A DNA stretch of 64,000 nucleotides from Pohlia nutans (lineage: Eukaryota; Streptophyta; Bryopsida; Bryales; Mniaceae): NCBI GenBank assembly GCA_022496805.1, contig CM040102.1, positions 21,359,955 to 21,423,954 on the forward strand. The letters run 5' to 3'. The translations under genes were made by a program, and so were the position numbers. Below the pieces are notes generated by a model. The model was not told the DNA's origin. It saw nothing but the letters and a program-made list of their open reading frames with translations, and made no database searches. Positions 35,204 through 46,900 of the stretch are shown piece after piece; the first letter of the stretch is position 1; each line of letters starts with the position of its first letter.

Positions 35204-38200
35204 GTACCCGTATTGCATCGCCATTCCCTATTTCTACTTCATGTTAATACAAACTGAGCTACGTACACTGAAATCTCATTTCATCTTTTAACTCCAAATA
35301 GTTTGTAGGTTACACTTATTCGAAGGTGTACAAATCTTTGCTACACGGAATATGAAACCTCTACTCCAGAAGATCCGTAAATCCTGTTTACTAAGTACTG
35401 TTCTTGATCGCGTCATGTTTTACATAAAGTTGTTTCACTGTTCCGTGAAAGTTCTCTCTGATCATTTTAAAGCTAATACGACTCAATTTGGGCTAATATC
35501 TAATATGAACATATAAATCATACATAAGTATGACAATAGTAGTTCGTTTTCATTTAAATAACGCTATTAACATCGTTAACGTTAACAATTAATTGAAAGT
35601 GAAGCTTGTAATAAGAGAATATGCTTTAATTTATAGAGAATCATCTCGAACTGTTATAAACAGCGAGCTCGCCTCTTTTAAAATCTCCACGTGCATTTTG
35701 CACGTTCACTTATTTAAAATATTTACATCCTGTAAGAAGTGAAATGTATGTTTAAGGTATAGAAGTGAAAGAAAGATTGTTATGAAAGTGACTCGTCGGT
35801 ACAAGAAACTAATGATTAGTAGCAAAAGGAGTGACAAGCCAGTTTCAAAATACAATGTACCGCCAAAATGAACAATGAAATCATAGAGGTACGAAATTGG
35901 TACCTGAAAAGGTACAACATTGGTAGCATTTCCTTCCGGTACACAGCAAAAACATGAATGTAACGACGTTCGAAACACTATTAGTTCTTGAGTTCCTCAC
36001 AATTACGTAAATCTAATCAAGAAAAAAAGAAAAAACATTAAGGGTGCTAGAAATGATCAAATTTTAGTATTTAAGCTCGTATAGTTTCACCATGAAACTT
36101 CATTACCATCACAAAGCTCAACTGGTTCAGCACAATGACTTTTAGACCATATGCAAGCACACAGTTCATCGTGAAAGCACAAATTCATTGTTTTGAAGTT
36201 TACGAGCTTGCGGGGTGTGAGTCAAAAATTAGAACCGCCTTACAAATTTCAGTATTTTATAGTTGTTTCTTTCTTTTCTCACAACGAACTTAAAAATTGC
36301 GGCTAACGATTATGGGAGAATTTTAATGGAGAGTAAAAACAATAAAATCAAATAAAATCAAATAAAAGAAAATACTAATTTGTTTACCTTTCAAGCAACG
36401 GACTTCCCTTGTTTTATTTATTTATTTTTAAAATTAAATCCTTACTACATGTTAATAACATATTTCAAAACCAACAATAACAAAATCATTAAATTCTAAA
36501 TATCAATGAAGGGTGACGGAACCTTACCATTTTGCTCGATGGTTGAAAACGAGCGGTAGAAGATCCCTTTCCGGCGCTTGGCGACGAATAAAGTAAGCTC
36601 TTTAGCCAAGGGTACGAAAAAGATTAGGACTTTGAAAAAACCAAAATGAAAATATGAAAGAAAGACACTATGTTGAACTACACACTCTAAGGTTTCTGTA
36701 GCACTAAAATACGTCAAAAACGGATAATATATGAGAAAGTTATGTTCTTTTGAAGTTTTCACAATTTTTTTACTCTACAACAGTGTTTTTAGATTTATCC
36801 CCGGACTTGCACAACTTTTTTTTTTCTATTTCATTTTTTAAGAAAACAAAACATATTACGGTCTAGAGCTTCTCTTGCACAATCCGAAACTAAAAAAAAA
36901 TTCTAATTCGGACACTCGATGAGGAAGTTATGGACGGATGAAAAAAACGGATTTGGATGAAAAAACGCTGCCTAGCCTCTGATGGATGAAACTGCGTTTT
37001 TTGTGGAGGGAAAGGTACTACGACTTAATTTATGCCCCCCCTTTCTTATCACACTTCGCTAATTGACTCCTAACTTTGATAATTAGCTCTTAACCTTGCT
37101 AATTGACACTAGAAGAGAGATAGGTGAATTAGAAGTAGAGACAAGAGCAAAAACTAGAAAATAGAGGCAATACGGGTTTAATTCCAACTTAAACTCCTCG
37201 TATACAATGACAATTGAGAAAAATGTTTGTGTTTGAGAGGCTCAAGCCCTCCCCTTATATACTAAACTCATAAATGAAGGTACTATTCCTCCCTACCAAC
37301 TCAAATCAATTTTTTTGATTTGACTAAAACTAGTTTTAAATAACTTTGTTTTATTTGCCCACTACTTCTAGTTTTATATATTTTTTCTTTGTTTGGCTTA
37401 GTTGTAGGGCAATTAATACCCTCCATCATGCAAAACACTACTCCTCTTCCATAAACTTCTTTGTTTTATCTTCAATACTATACTAATAAAAATTGTTTTA
37501 TTCTACAACTAGTTTGACTAACTTCCATTTAACTAAATAATGTCATTCATCTCTTTTTGAATGTATCTAGCTAATAGAGCCAAACTCATTTAGCTCATTC
37601 CACCAACCCCTTCAATAATATGACCGGTTAGTGGTCAAATGTCGAAAATAGTCAGCGGTAAGTCCGATTTTACCCTCCTTAATTGCTGATCCTTAAATAC
37701 GCCCTAAATATAGCTCCAAATTGAATTTTGACTTCACCAATGTCTTCAGAAGGCCCCAACTAGCCTAGGGAGACCCTTTCTTAATAAAAAACAGTAAAAC
37801 TTCCGTTTTTACTTTGATGGAGTTACGGGCCGAATTTACGCCGTCCGGTAAAAAGCGCCTCTGACTTATTTGACTTCACCATTGGAATCCTTGGAGTTCA
37901 AATAGCTAAAATAGCCTTTAGGAACATCCGATTCAAACCCCTAAGTCGTCTTGGGCACGCCTGGTAAATTAAACTGCTCTATCGAATGACGGTAAGTTCT
38001 CATTTTTTTTTAATTTGAGTAGCTCCCTAACTCCAATGATCACCAAAATTTACCAGCAGGTAAAAGGTGCTCTAGAGACCCTTCTTAATTTTTTTCGGTA
38101 ATTTTAGAGTCTTTCGATTATTTTCTACAATTTTCTAAGTCCTAATCACTACATAAAAAATCTAAAATTCTTATTGAAAAAAACGCAAAAAAATCTATAA

Positions 38201-40221
38201 TTTTTTTGGAGCCTTTCTAAAACTGAAGATACTTTTATGAGTTTTTTGAGAATTTTTTTAATACTATAATTATTCATATCATCTACTGATTTACTTACAA
38301 CTAAATTAAGTAGTCCTACTATTTATTTCCTTTCATATTTTAAATTCCTATTACATAATGGTCTTAGAGGGCATCCCCCCATATAACATATCTTGATTTT
38401 CCTGCAACTTTGACCCTTTACGACTATTAATATTTTTTTTTACATAGAAATTACCTATATTATGGCATTTTTACCAATTAACGAAAAAGTAAAAAAATAC
38501 AACATTTATTTGGTTATACCATCCTAACTTCCACTAATTCTACTAATTTAGAATAATAAACATATAAAAAATCGGAAAAAACCTATCAATTAACCATTGT
38601 GGACACCAAGGGTCAATTTGGTGTCTCACACGGGGTCAATTTTACAGCACATCAAAACTGAAACTGCAATAGAAAGAACACGGAAACCCAGGGAATATCT
38701 GAGTGTAGACAAGACTATGGGGAACCACAATAAATGTTAACTCAACCGCTTTGCAAAGTTTGTGATATTCTTACAATCCAAGCGCGCGACTTCATGCAAC
38801 GGGGAGAAGTCAGAACTAGTGAGGAAACATAAGATGAATCACTTCCTAAAGAATGAGTGAAGAAATGATTTTGCCTGGACATCATATTTTTAAACCGGCT
38901 TATCATCCTAAGGGACAAGCCGGTTTAAAAATCCGATATATAGCAAACACTGAAATCATAGAGGCAACGGTGCCTAAAGCAGCAGAGACATCCCGAGAGT
39001 ACAAGTTCTCTACCCCTCCATATTGGTACTGCATATGTGTATACACTGAATTCAAACTATTTGAATTGGAATCCTCGATTACTTTTATAATTGAGATAAT
39101 AGAAGTTGCAAATGTTCTTAGAATCTTATGTTTGAAGAGAACATAATTGTGGGAGACATAACTTTAAAAACAGAAGTTCACCAACAATTAAATAGATGTA
39201 AAGACTATTGAAAAAAGATTGAATTGCATGATGTACTGATTACTATAGGGATTGGTAGATTGTTACATTGAAGTATACAATATACGATATGACTACGCAA
39301 AATATTTTCAAGTTCTATATCGTCTCGTTGCATACAGGTAATGTCTTCATAAAGCATACAATCTGACCCCGAATTTTATAATTCGCATAAAGGTTAAATG
39401 ATAAAATCATTCATGTGTTGTAAAAATTCTAACTATAGTTGTCCTCAGAATTTTGAGAGTTTTCGCTATTGGATTTGTAAGTACTCGAACAATTAAAATT
39501 AATGTTCGAATTATACAGTATTTATTGTAAACATTAGGAATTATACATAACATTGGACAAAATTTGATAATCCTATGAGTTTAACATGTTGACATTGTTT
39601 ATAACTTATAGGATTTGGATTTAGGGTACGTTTACCGCCTAAAGCTATTAATCATATATTCCATTAGATTTTTTTTAAATATTATGCAAATGCAAAAAAT
39701 TGTTTAGAACCTTGATCTTCTATGAATTGATAGGAATGCATATGGGCCAACATTTGGAATAGTGAAAGGGATGATTGTGAATCAGTGTGACTATCATGAA
39801 TCTTGAACATTACGGCATTGGCGATAATGCCTTCATGCAGACTGGGCTGGCAATGTAGGCTTCTAAATTTTGTTTCGGGAGTGGCGTGAACCCTCAATCC
39901 AAGAAAGAAAATCAATTAATTTTTTTTTCCTATACTTTTTTTAAAGGACAAAGATGCAATACGAAACCAACATTGACAAACATAATCATTAAAAAAAGAA
40001 AATAGAACAAACTATGAAGAGAGACGAATAAAGATAGAATAAAGAAATTCTCTGTTTTGTAAAATGAAGAAAAAATAAAAATAAAAATAAGCACGAGTAT
40101 AATAGAGTAATTGAACACAGAGAGAACAAACAACCAAAACAAAACAATGAAGAAATATTTATGTATTTTGTAATCGTAAATTTTCGTAACAATCTCGAAC
40201 TTCAACAGGTTCACTTGGCAT
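35204..40221. other. AT-rich spacer with one perfect hairpin
   Basis: No gene is supported. At 38886-38932, atttttaaaccggctt and its exact complement form a 16-bp stem with a 15-nt loop in a small patch of higher GC. Confidence 0.5.
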
Positions 40222-40259
40222 ATATAAATATAAATATAAATATATATATATAAAAATAA

Positions 40260-40352
<93 letters not shown>
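40222..40352. repeat. AT dinucleotide microsatellite
   Basis: An (AT/TA)n run with a few aaata interruptions at its left side. It adjoins the left inverted repeat of the 17-kb unit. Confidence 0.9.
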
Positions 40353-40355
<3 letters not shown>

Positions 40356-40422
40356 TTAGAAATTTCTATGATAGAATATTATGTTCATAGGATCGGTTAC
40401 CGTGTCGGGAAACCGCGCGTGG

Positions 40423-40510
40423 AGAAGACCCGGGACGATCTCCGTCAATGTGGCTATTTCGCGAGCGGTGAGCAGAAAACCATGAGCGGTGAGCACAAAA
40501 TTTTGTTGCC
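40423..40510 (+). repeat. Left inverted end of a putative 17-kb element
   Basis: A 27-bp block at 40453-40479 (gctatttcgcgagcggtgag and seven more bases) is exactly complementary to 57311-57337. It is followed by a second sub-copy, gagcggtgagcacaaaa. Weaker similarity extends outward (gaaga..gatctccg) and inward for perhaps 200 bp. Confidence 0.6.
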
Positions 40511-40899
40511 CATGAGTAGACTTTTTTATAAAATTTCAAATTTGGGAACCCTATGACCGCGGCATTTTTCTAACTTTAGTGAAAAAGATTATTTTTTTTA
40601 CTTTTTTGGGGACCCTAAAACCGTGGGTTTAGAAAAACCATTGTTTTAAAAAGTAGAATTTGGGCCTAAGACCGTGGGGCCAATGTCACATCTGGACCGT
40701 GAAGCCGTGCAATGATTAAGGAATTGACAAACATAATGTCTTGAGGTTGACCCCATCCAGCTCATCATGGCATGCACTTCTGACGTCATCAATCACATCA
40801 GTCCCAAAACATCAGATTTCAAGGGAACTCATCTCTCTGGAATACTAAATTCTCAAGGACCTCATTCCATTTTCATTTTCCATGTTTGGGCGGAGGGCT

Positions 40900-41245
40900 T
40901 GTGTGCTGGAGTGCTGGGAATTTGCAGTGCTGGAGTGCTGGAGAGCTGGAATGCTGGAGTACTAGAGTTCTGGATTGGTGTATTGGACTGCGCGCTAGAG
41001 TTTTGGGCAGCGTGCTTTAGTTTTGGACTGGAGTTTAGGACTGCTTGCTGGAGCGCGTGAGGAGTGCTGGTGTGCTGGGAATTTGGAGTGCTAGAATGCT
41101 GGAGAGCTGGAGAGCTGGAATGCTGGAATACTAGAGTTCTGGATTGGCGTATTGGATTGCGCGCTGGAGTTTTGGGCAGCGTGCTTTAGTTTTGGACTGG
41201 AGTTTTGGACTGCTTGCTGGAGCGCGTGAGGAGTGCTGGTGCAGC
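40900..41245. repeat. Tandem duplication of a gctgga-rich unit, about 170 bp
   Basis: Two copies (about 40903-41068 and 41071-41240) begin tgtgctgg and end gcgcgtgaggagtgctgg. Inside each, shorter gctggagtgctggag units are repeated. Confidence 0.75.
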
Positions 41246-41664
41246 GAGGTATGAGCAACATATGCCTCTTTGAACTGCGTGCTCTGAACCATTTACAGAA
41301 ACCTCCCATACAATTATGAATGCATTATATTTAGTTTGAAGCTTTGAACTCCTTAACAATAATTCAGACTTTGAATTAAATGCAATTCTGAGGAATTTTG
41401 AGAAATGCATTCATAATTCATATTCGCAGAATAAAGAGTACACTTATGAATGCAATTTGTTTTGTTTGAAGCTTTGAACTCCTGAAATGAAGACTCAGGC
41501 TTCTTACAAATGCAATCCAGGCTTCAAAATTACTCAGGCATCAGAGTTGTATTGTTCAATTGTATGCATTTTTTTCAGTATGGAGCTATAAACTCCTTAA
41601 TGCTTACTAAACAGCAATGTTCATTCAATAATTCATTCTATCATTGTGGACGTGAATTGGCAGA

Positions 41665-42203
41665 ATGAGGAGGCCTAGAATTACCAGGGGCATTGCATTC
41701 AGGTGTAATCCGAGTGTGAAGTGCACATGCTGTGGCACCAGAATGACGAGATTGATTGACATATACCTCCACCTCGTCACAAGATTTGTCACATGCAAGC
41801 CCTGTCTTGATTACAGGAGGAGGATGCTCCAGAGAAATGTAAACTTCTAAACAAAAACTTCTGCACTTAAGAATTTTGGAGTGTAGTGACTTTGAATGCA
41901 TTGATTTTCTAATCACATGTACTCTTGTAGGATGGGGAAGTGCGATGTCTCAAGTGTGGTGCACATGGCTATATGGTTCCATGTTCCATTTGCGACGCCA
42001 GATTCTGCAGGAATTGCATCACCCGGCTTTGTGGCGAAAACGCATACGAGAACGTCATATGGAATCCCGGGTGGGCATGTTTCATATGTGATACTAGGCT
42101 CGGAGCTCCCATTCGCATGGATACGGAGCACTTCTTGGAATTGGCAGTCATGAACGGCCACCATCGGGAATGCCGCCACGGGATCCGGCGCAGGTGTACT
42201 TGA
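41665..42203 (+). CDS. ADD-type (ATRX/DNMT3-like) zinc-finger protein
   Basis: Two exons, 41665-41838 and 41931-42203, are joined in phase 0 (aaat|GTAAAC ... cttgtag|GATGGG), giving about 148 residues with a TGA end. Exon 1 has the GATA-like half (CTCCG ... CKPC, about residues 17-48). Exon 2 has DGEVRCLKCG, HGYMVPCSIC, ARFCRNC and WACFIC, the spacing of the imperfect PHD half of ADD domains. Known ADD domains (DNMT3, ATRX) bind the histone H3 tail unmethylated at Lys4. Here it stands almost alone, convergent to the neighbouring methyltransferase gene. An acceptor at 41700 (ttcag) would allow an extra 5' exon. Plain PHD/FYVE-like fingers are the alternative. Confidence 0.6.
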
Positions 42204-42565
42204 GCAGACTACAAGAATCCTTATGCACCACCTCAAATTCCATAGTTTTAAAGTGTGCAAGGGTGTGAGTCAAAACTTCTGACGTGCGTATAGATTAGAA
42301 TGCAAGGCTTTGTTTTTGTAAATACCTAGCAGTACTTCAAGACCAGAACACATTAATGACATGTAAATATGGATAAGTGTTTGAATACTAGATCTCTCTT
42401 CCCTCTTAAGACAATGTAAACATTCTGTTAATATACTGAATAGAAGGCCTTTAGTACAATCCAGCATAAGTAACGGGTCACGCGTGGTGAGTCCAGCATG
42501 AGTGCAAGGTCCAGCAGGAGATTAGCATCTAGCGCGAGTTCAAAGTCTAGCGTGGTTAGTCAAAA

Positions 42566-42592
42566 GGGCTGCCGGTGCCGGCACCCTTAGAG
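42566..42592. repeat. Family-C palindrome
   Basis: ctgccggtgccggcaccc, downstream of the methyltransferase gene. It is the leftmost member of family C in the 17-kb unit. Confidence 0.75.
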
Positions 42593-42617
42593 AGGGAGAT
42601 CTGGCATTTCAGGTTCG

Positions 42618-43394
42618 TCACGAGTCCACACGGTCTGGCTCAAGAATCATAGTTCTTCCATGTGAGATGTCTGCATAAGCAACGTCTCCGGCTTTCTTAT
42701 GGCGGGGAGACAAAAACATACGCTCATCAACATCCACATCATCCACAATAACGCCTTCCATCACCTTCTTGGGCGGCTGCTTTTCCTCCGCAGCAGCACT
42801 AGCCTCGTTATTCCTCTTGCCAGTCTTCAAGCTCTTGAGAGCCGATTTCGCCTCTTTCGCAGCTCCTTTCACAGCTTTGATAGCCAACTCTACTTCGTCC
42901 TCCGCGGCCCGAATCCCTTTCTGGTGCCCCGAAATATCCTCAGCTGTCAAAACGCCCTCATCTCGGGCGAGCAACCCGCCCTCGTCAACAAGCATCTGGT
43001 TCAGCACATGCGGAAGAATCGCCACGACTTACACATCGTCATCGTCGGATTCGTCGAGCTCAACCGCATTCTCCAGGGTGGCGCCCACCTGCGTCTCATT
43101 TTGATGGCGCAAACACCAACAGGAATCACCAGCTGACTCTTCTTTCTTCAACACCACCTCCGGCTCTTCTTTCTTTAGAATCTCCAGATGGCTCTGTCTC
43201 TTCACTATCGCGCTCGCATTTCCAGCTCCTCCTGCTTCTGTTTCTTCGTGATCTCCGGGACGTCTGCATGCTTCGGTCTCGTCAAAAGCACCAGCGCTAC
43301 TTGGCATTCTGAGGTCATGTTGCGTGTCATCGACATTGCACCGGAAATGACCTCGTTCGCGGACCGCATTCTCCAGAGTGGCGCCCAACTGCAT
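42618..43394 (-). CDS. Lys/Glu-rich hypothetical protein with internal repeat (one in-frame TAA)
   Basis: The minus frame from the ATG at 43394 to the TGA at 42618 is open except for a TAA at 43029-43031. The TAA follows an acidic DESDDDD run and overlaps a GTAAGT. A splice there would need an intron of about 40 nt, so I favour a single exon with an internal TAA. GATLENAV occurs twice (about residues 4 and 107), each preceded by a Gln/Val-rich lead, so the N-terminal part arose by duplication. The C-terminal half is a predicted helix with many Lys/Glu (ELAIKAVKGAAKEAKSALK). No known domain. It lies between the ADD gene and the methyltransferase gene. Confidence 0.45.
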
Positions 43395-43920
43395 CTCCTC
43401 GTGATGCCGTGATTTTCAGCTTCGGAAATGACCAAGCAACACGACGGCATCGTGCTCCACCATTGCCAATTCTGTGGAAGATAACATTCTGTTGCAGAAT
43501 ATTGATTCTGTGGGCGGGCTGTACAGCACCCTCTGTGAGCTCTTGAGATGCCTTTCAGCCATGCACTCTTGCCTAGCATCATTGCACCAAAAAGCTGCTT
43601 GACCTCCATGTATAGATTAATGAAATTCACTAAGTTCAAACGTAGTCTAGGCTTATGATTGGGACCTCAGTACTGTTATTGGAAAATTGGTATACATTGT
43701 ATCGAACGAAATCATGCAGAGTTGCATAAGAGCAATTGAATCATCTACAAAGGTGACAAGATCCAGAGCAAGAGTTATGGATGCAAGAAGAGAGTACTAA
43801 AGTAATTTCAATATTCAAAACCCAATGTGTGAGGTTACATATTATGTCACAATCAAAAATATCACATTCCATTACAAAGAGAGATCACAAGTAAACACAA
43901 AATGTAATGAACAAGTGAAA

Positions 43921-46900
43921 TCAACAGTTATAGCGTTCCGAATCCACAGCATCTGCAGCCTCAGAAACGAGTTCGCTAAGCACGTTCATCAAAATTTCTT
44001 GCACGTGCAGTTCTGCCTCGTCTCTCATCTGAATTGGAGATGCAACCCTTGGACCTGAAGAAATACTGAATTTGAAAACGCATGAGTTGAGAGGACGCAA
44101 ATACAATCTGGAAAGCACAGCATATGAAGACATTCCAAGATGAAAAGAAAAACAAGAGATGGGAAAATTATCAGTCGTGTCTACATAGTGAAACAGGAAA
44201 ACAACAAGATAATGTATTAATCTGCTTCAAAAGCAGAGACGTCTAGTAATCGTGCTACACGCTTATCATAACGTGGTGACGGGGTGAGATATTGAGAGGA
44301 ATCTGATGTAACTCCAGCATAGGCCTGAGCAACTGCCTCTGCATAAGAAGGAAGTAGAAATGGAGGTGTTGGACTTCTCTCCCATGTTGGATGCTTCAGA
44401 ACTGTTGGAGAAGTCGAGATACTTACTATGCTGCATCAACAAACAGAAATACACATAGTCAGAAATCACAGAAAATCAAACATATGCATACTGAATTGGA
44501 GATAACGGGAGACTTACTCACAGTGAATGTCTCGGATTGGAGAACCAGAATCGGAGTCAGATTCCGAGATTTCGGTCTCTTCAACATTTGCGACCTGAGT
44601 GGGAGCTGGTGGTGGCATTCGAAGAGGAACCAACACGGTGTCAAACACCTTCCTATCACTCTCTAGAGCCAGAATGTGGCGATTTGATGCCTGTGCAGCT
44701 CGAACGGACGCCCCTTCAAACATAGACAACTCTGTTAGCATCAACCAGGCAAGTGTCTTGCATACATGGGCAATTCTATGACCTCAATCAAAGCTCAATA
44801 GAAACTCACCAACACCAGCATTGAGGTCAACTACGATGCCGTTGACTGGTGAAAGACCCGAGATGAACACTTTGAGAAGAGCATCCGATTTTTGCTTTGG
44901 ACCTCGCCATGGCTTGGATGTTGCTGGATCACACATCTGGCTTGTCTCATCAACTGCACTGTAAAGAACATCATCATTCTCAAGATCGATCGATGGGATG
45001 GCGGGATCCTGTGCTATGGCAAGAGGAAGAGGTTGTCTGTCAATTTTCTCGTCCAACTCCCTCACGGCAACCAAAGCCTTGAACTTCAGCGTCTGCATCA
45101 GAAAACACATTGGACATGAGATTGTCAATTCAAATCCTAACTGAGTAATCAAAAACGAAGTACAGCATTTGTAAAAAATGACTGCTGGTGCGACGAGGGA
45201 GGGGGTGCCGACGCCGGCACCCCTCGTCGCGCACTACCTGGGCATCACCTGGTGCCCTGGCAGTGCGTGAGGAAGGAGTACCGGCGCCGGCACCCCTTCG
45301 TCGCGCACTGCCAGGGCACGACAAGGTGCCCTGGGAGTGCGCGAGGATGGGGTGCCGGCGCCGGCACCCCCTCCCTTGTGATTGAATTGACCAAATCAAA
45401 TGGCCATAGAGGAATTTTGTACTTCAATTCAAATGGCCACACTGAGGAAGCCACAAATGAACGTGCCACAAGTTGTATGCAAATGAGGATACTTACACGT
45501 CGTTGGGGATTCTCGGGATTTGCCAAGTGCATGGAATTGATCACAGTCCACTCCTCACGCAACTTCAATTTTGATTTTTTAAGGAGCTTTATGATATCCT
45601 GCTTGGGTCTCTTGCCATCCGGGTAAAACAGTAGCAAAGCACCATCATCGTGAAGGTAGCTTACTTGAAATGTCATTGCACTTCGGAGGAACTTGGGGGA
45701 GAATTCATTCCAATTAGGCACCTGATTTGGAGGATCAGAGACCCCGGGAACGCACACTCCATCTGGGAAATCCACAATGACAAGGTCACAAGCAGGCCTC
45801 TTGTCTTGTTTCCCGTTGAAAAACACAGATCGCTGGCCACACACCTGAGAACAAGTGGTTAGAATTTAAATATTCTGAGAACAATGAAATGAGTCGGAAA
45901 TGCAGCCACACATGTGCATACCTCTGACAGGAAGGTGCTGATGGTCTGCAATTTATCTGGGGTCTTGCTAGTCTCCTTCAACTCATGGGCGATCCTCTCA
46001 AATGAATCGTTGATGAGGAATGTCCTCCCAGTGCTAGCTGTCTGGGGAATGGGCAAATCCAGGAGCATTCGACTGAGCGCCTTGGAGACTGCTGTCAATT
46101 TTGGTGTAGTAGCTACACCTTTCTCCACTCGGTCTTGTTTGGCCTTCTTTGTCTTGGAAGGACCAGCTTGAGGTTGCTCCATGCTCGACTTCTGTATTGG
46201 CTGAGGAGATGCTTTGCTCCGGGTCATAGCCCCCTGAGTACTGGCGCCAGCAGCTGCCTTGGAAGCCGCTGCCTTAGTTGCTGCCGAAGGACCAGCTGAA
46301 GGTGCTGGCTCTTCCTCTCCAGACGAGTTCAAGACGACGACTTGCTCGGGCTCCTTCCTCTTCTTTCCCTTCTTCCCCTTTGTGCCCGGTGTACTTACAG
46401 GACTGAGTTCAGGTGCCGGCTTGGGCTTGACTTGCTTTGTATCCTTGAGTGCCGGCTCGAGTTTGTCGCGAATAGCGACCTCACTTTCTGGACACTTGGT
46501 CCTTGGACAGTCTAAATACCATCCACAGTAGTTGAAATGAACAGGTTTCCATTTATCAACGATTCCATGAGTGAACATGCAGTGGTCATGAGAAGTGGAG
46601 AGATAGTTTTTAAAATAAATGGGATTCCTATTCAGAACCCCGGGCAGAATTAGCTCATGCTTCATGTAACGATACAGGACACGTCGTGCCGCTCGAGAAA
46701 AATCTGGCTGCTGCTCCGGCTTGTTGTTCTTGTCAATGGCGTCCTTCCCCTTCACGCTGAACTCTCTAAAGAATGCTGTCTCCCAAAGGTTCACTCGCCA
46801 CTCGTCCACGTAGTCAGCTGGCGCAATGACAGGGTCTTGGCCTGCTAGATGCCAGTCAATTTGAACTTCCATGTCCACGATGGTGTTGTGGAATTGGAGA

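Noticed and set aside
40767..41410. Gly/Trp/Leu- or Ser-rich ORFs over the gctgga duplication
   Set aside because: Low-complexity tandem repeat translated in several frames.
44218..44220. TAA after FEAD as the end of the methyltransferase gene
   Set aside because: A phase-consistent splice (donor at 44260, acceptor before 44054) leads to a well-formed last exon ending in TGA, so I place the TAA in an intron; this remains an alternative end.
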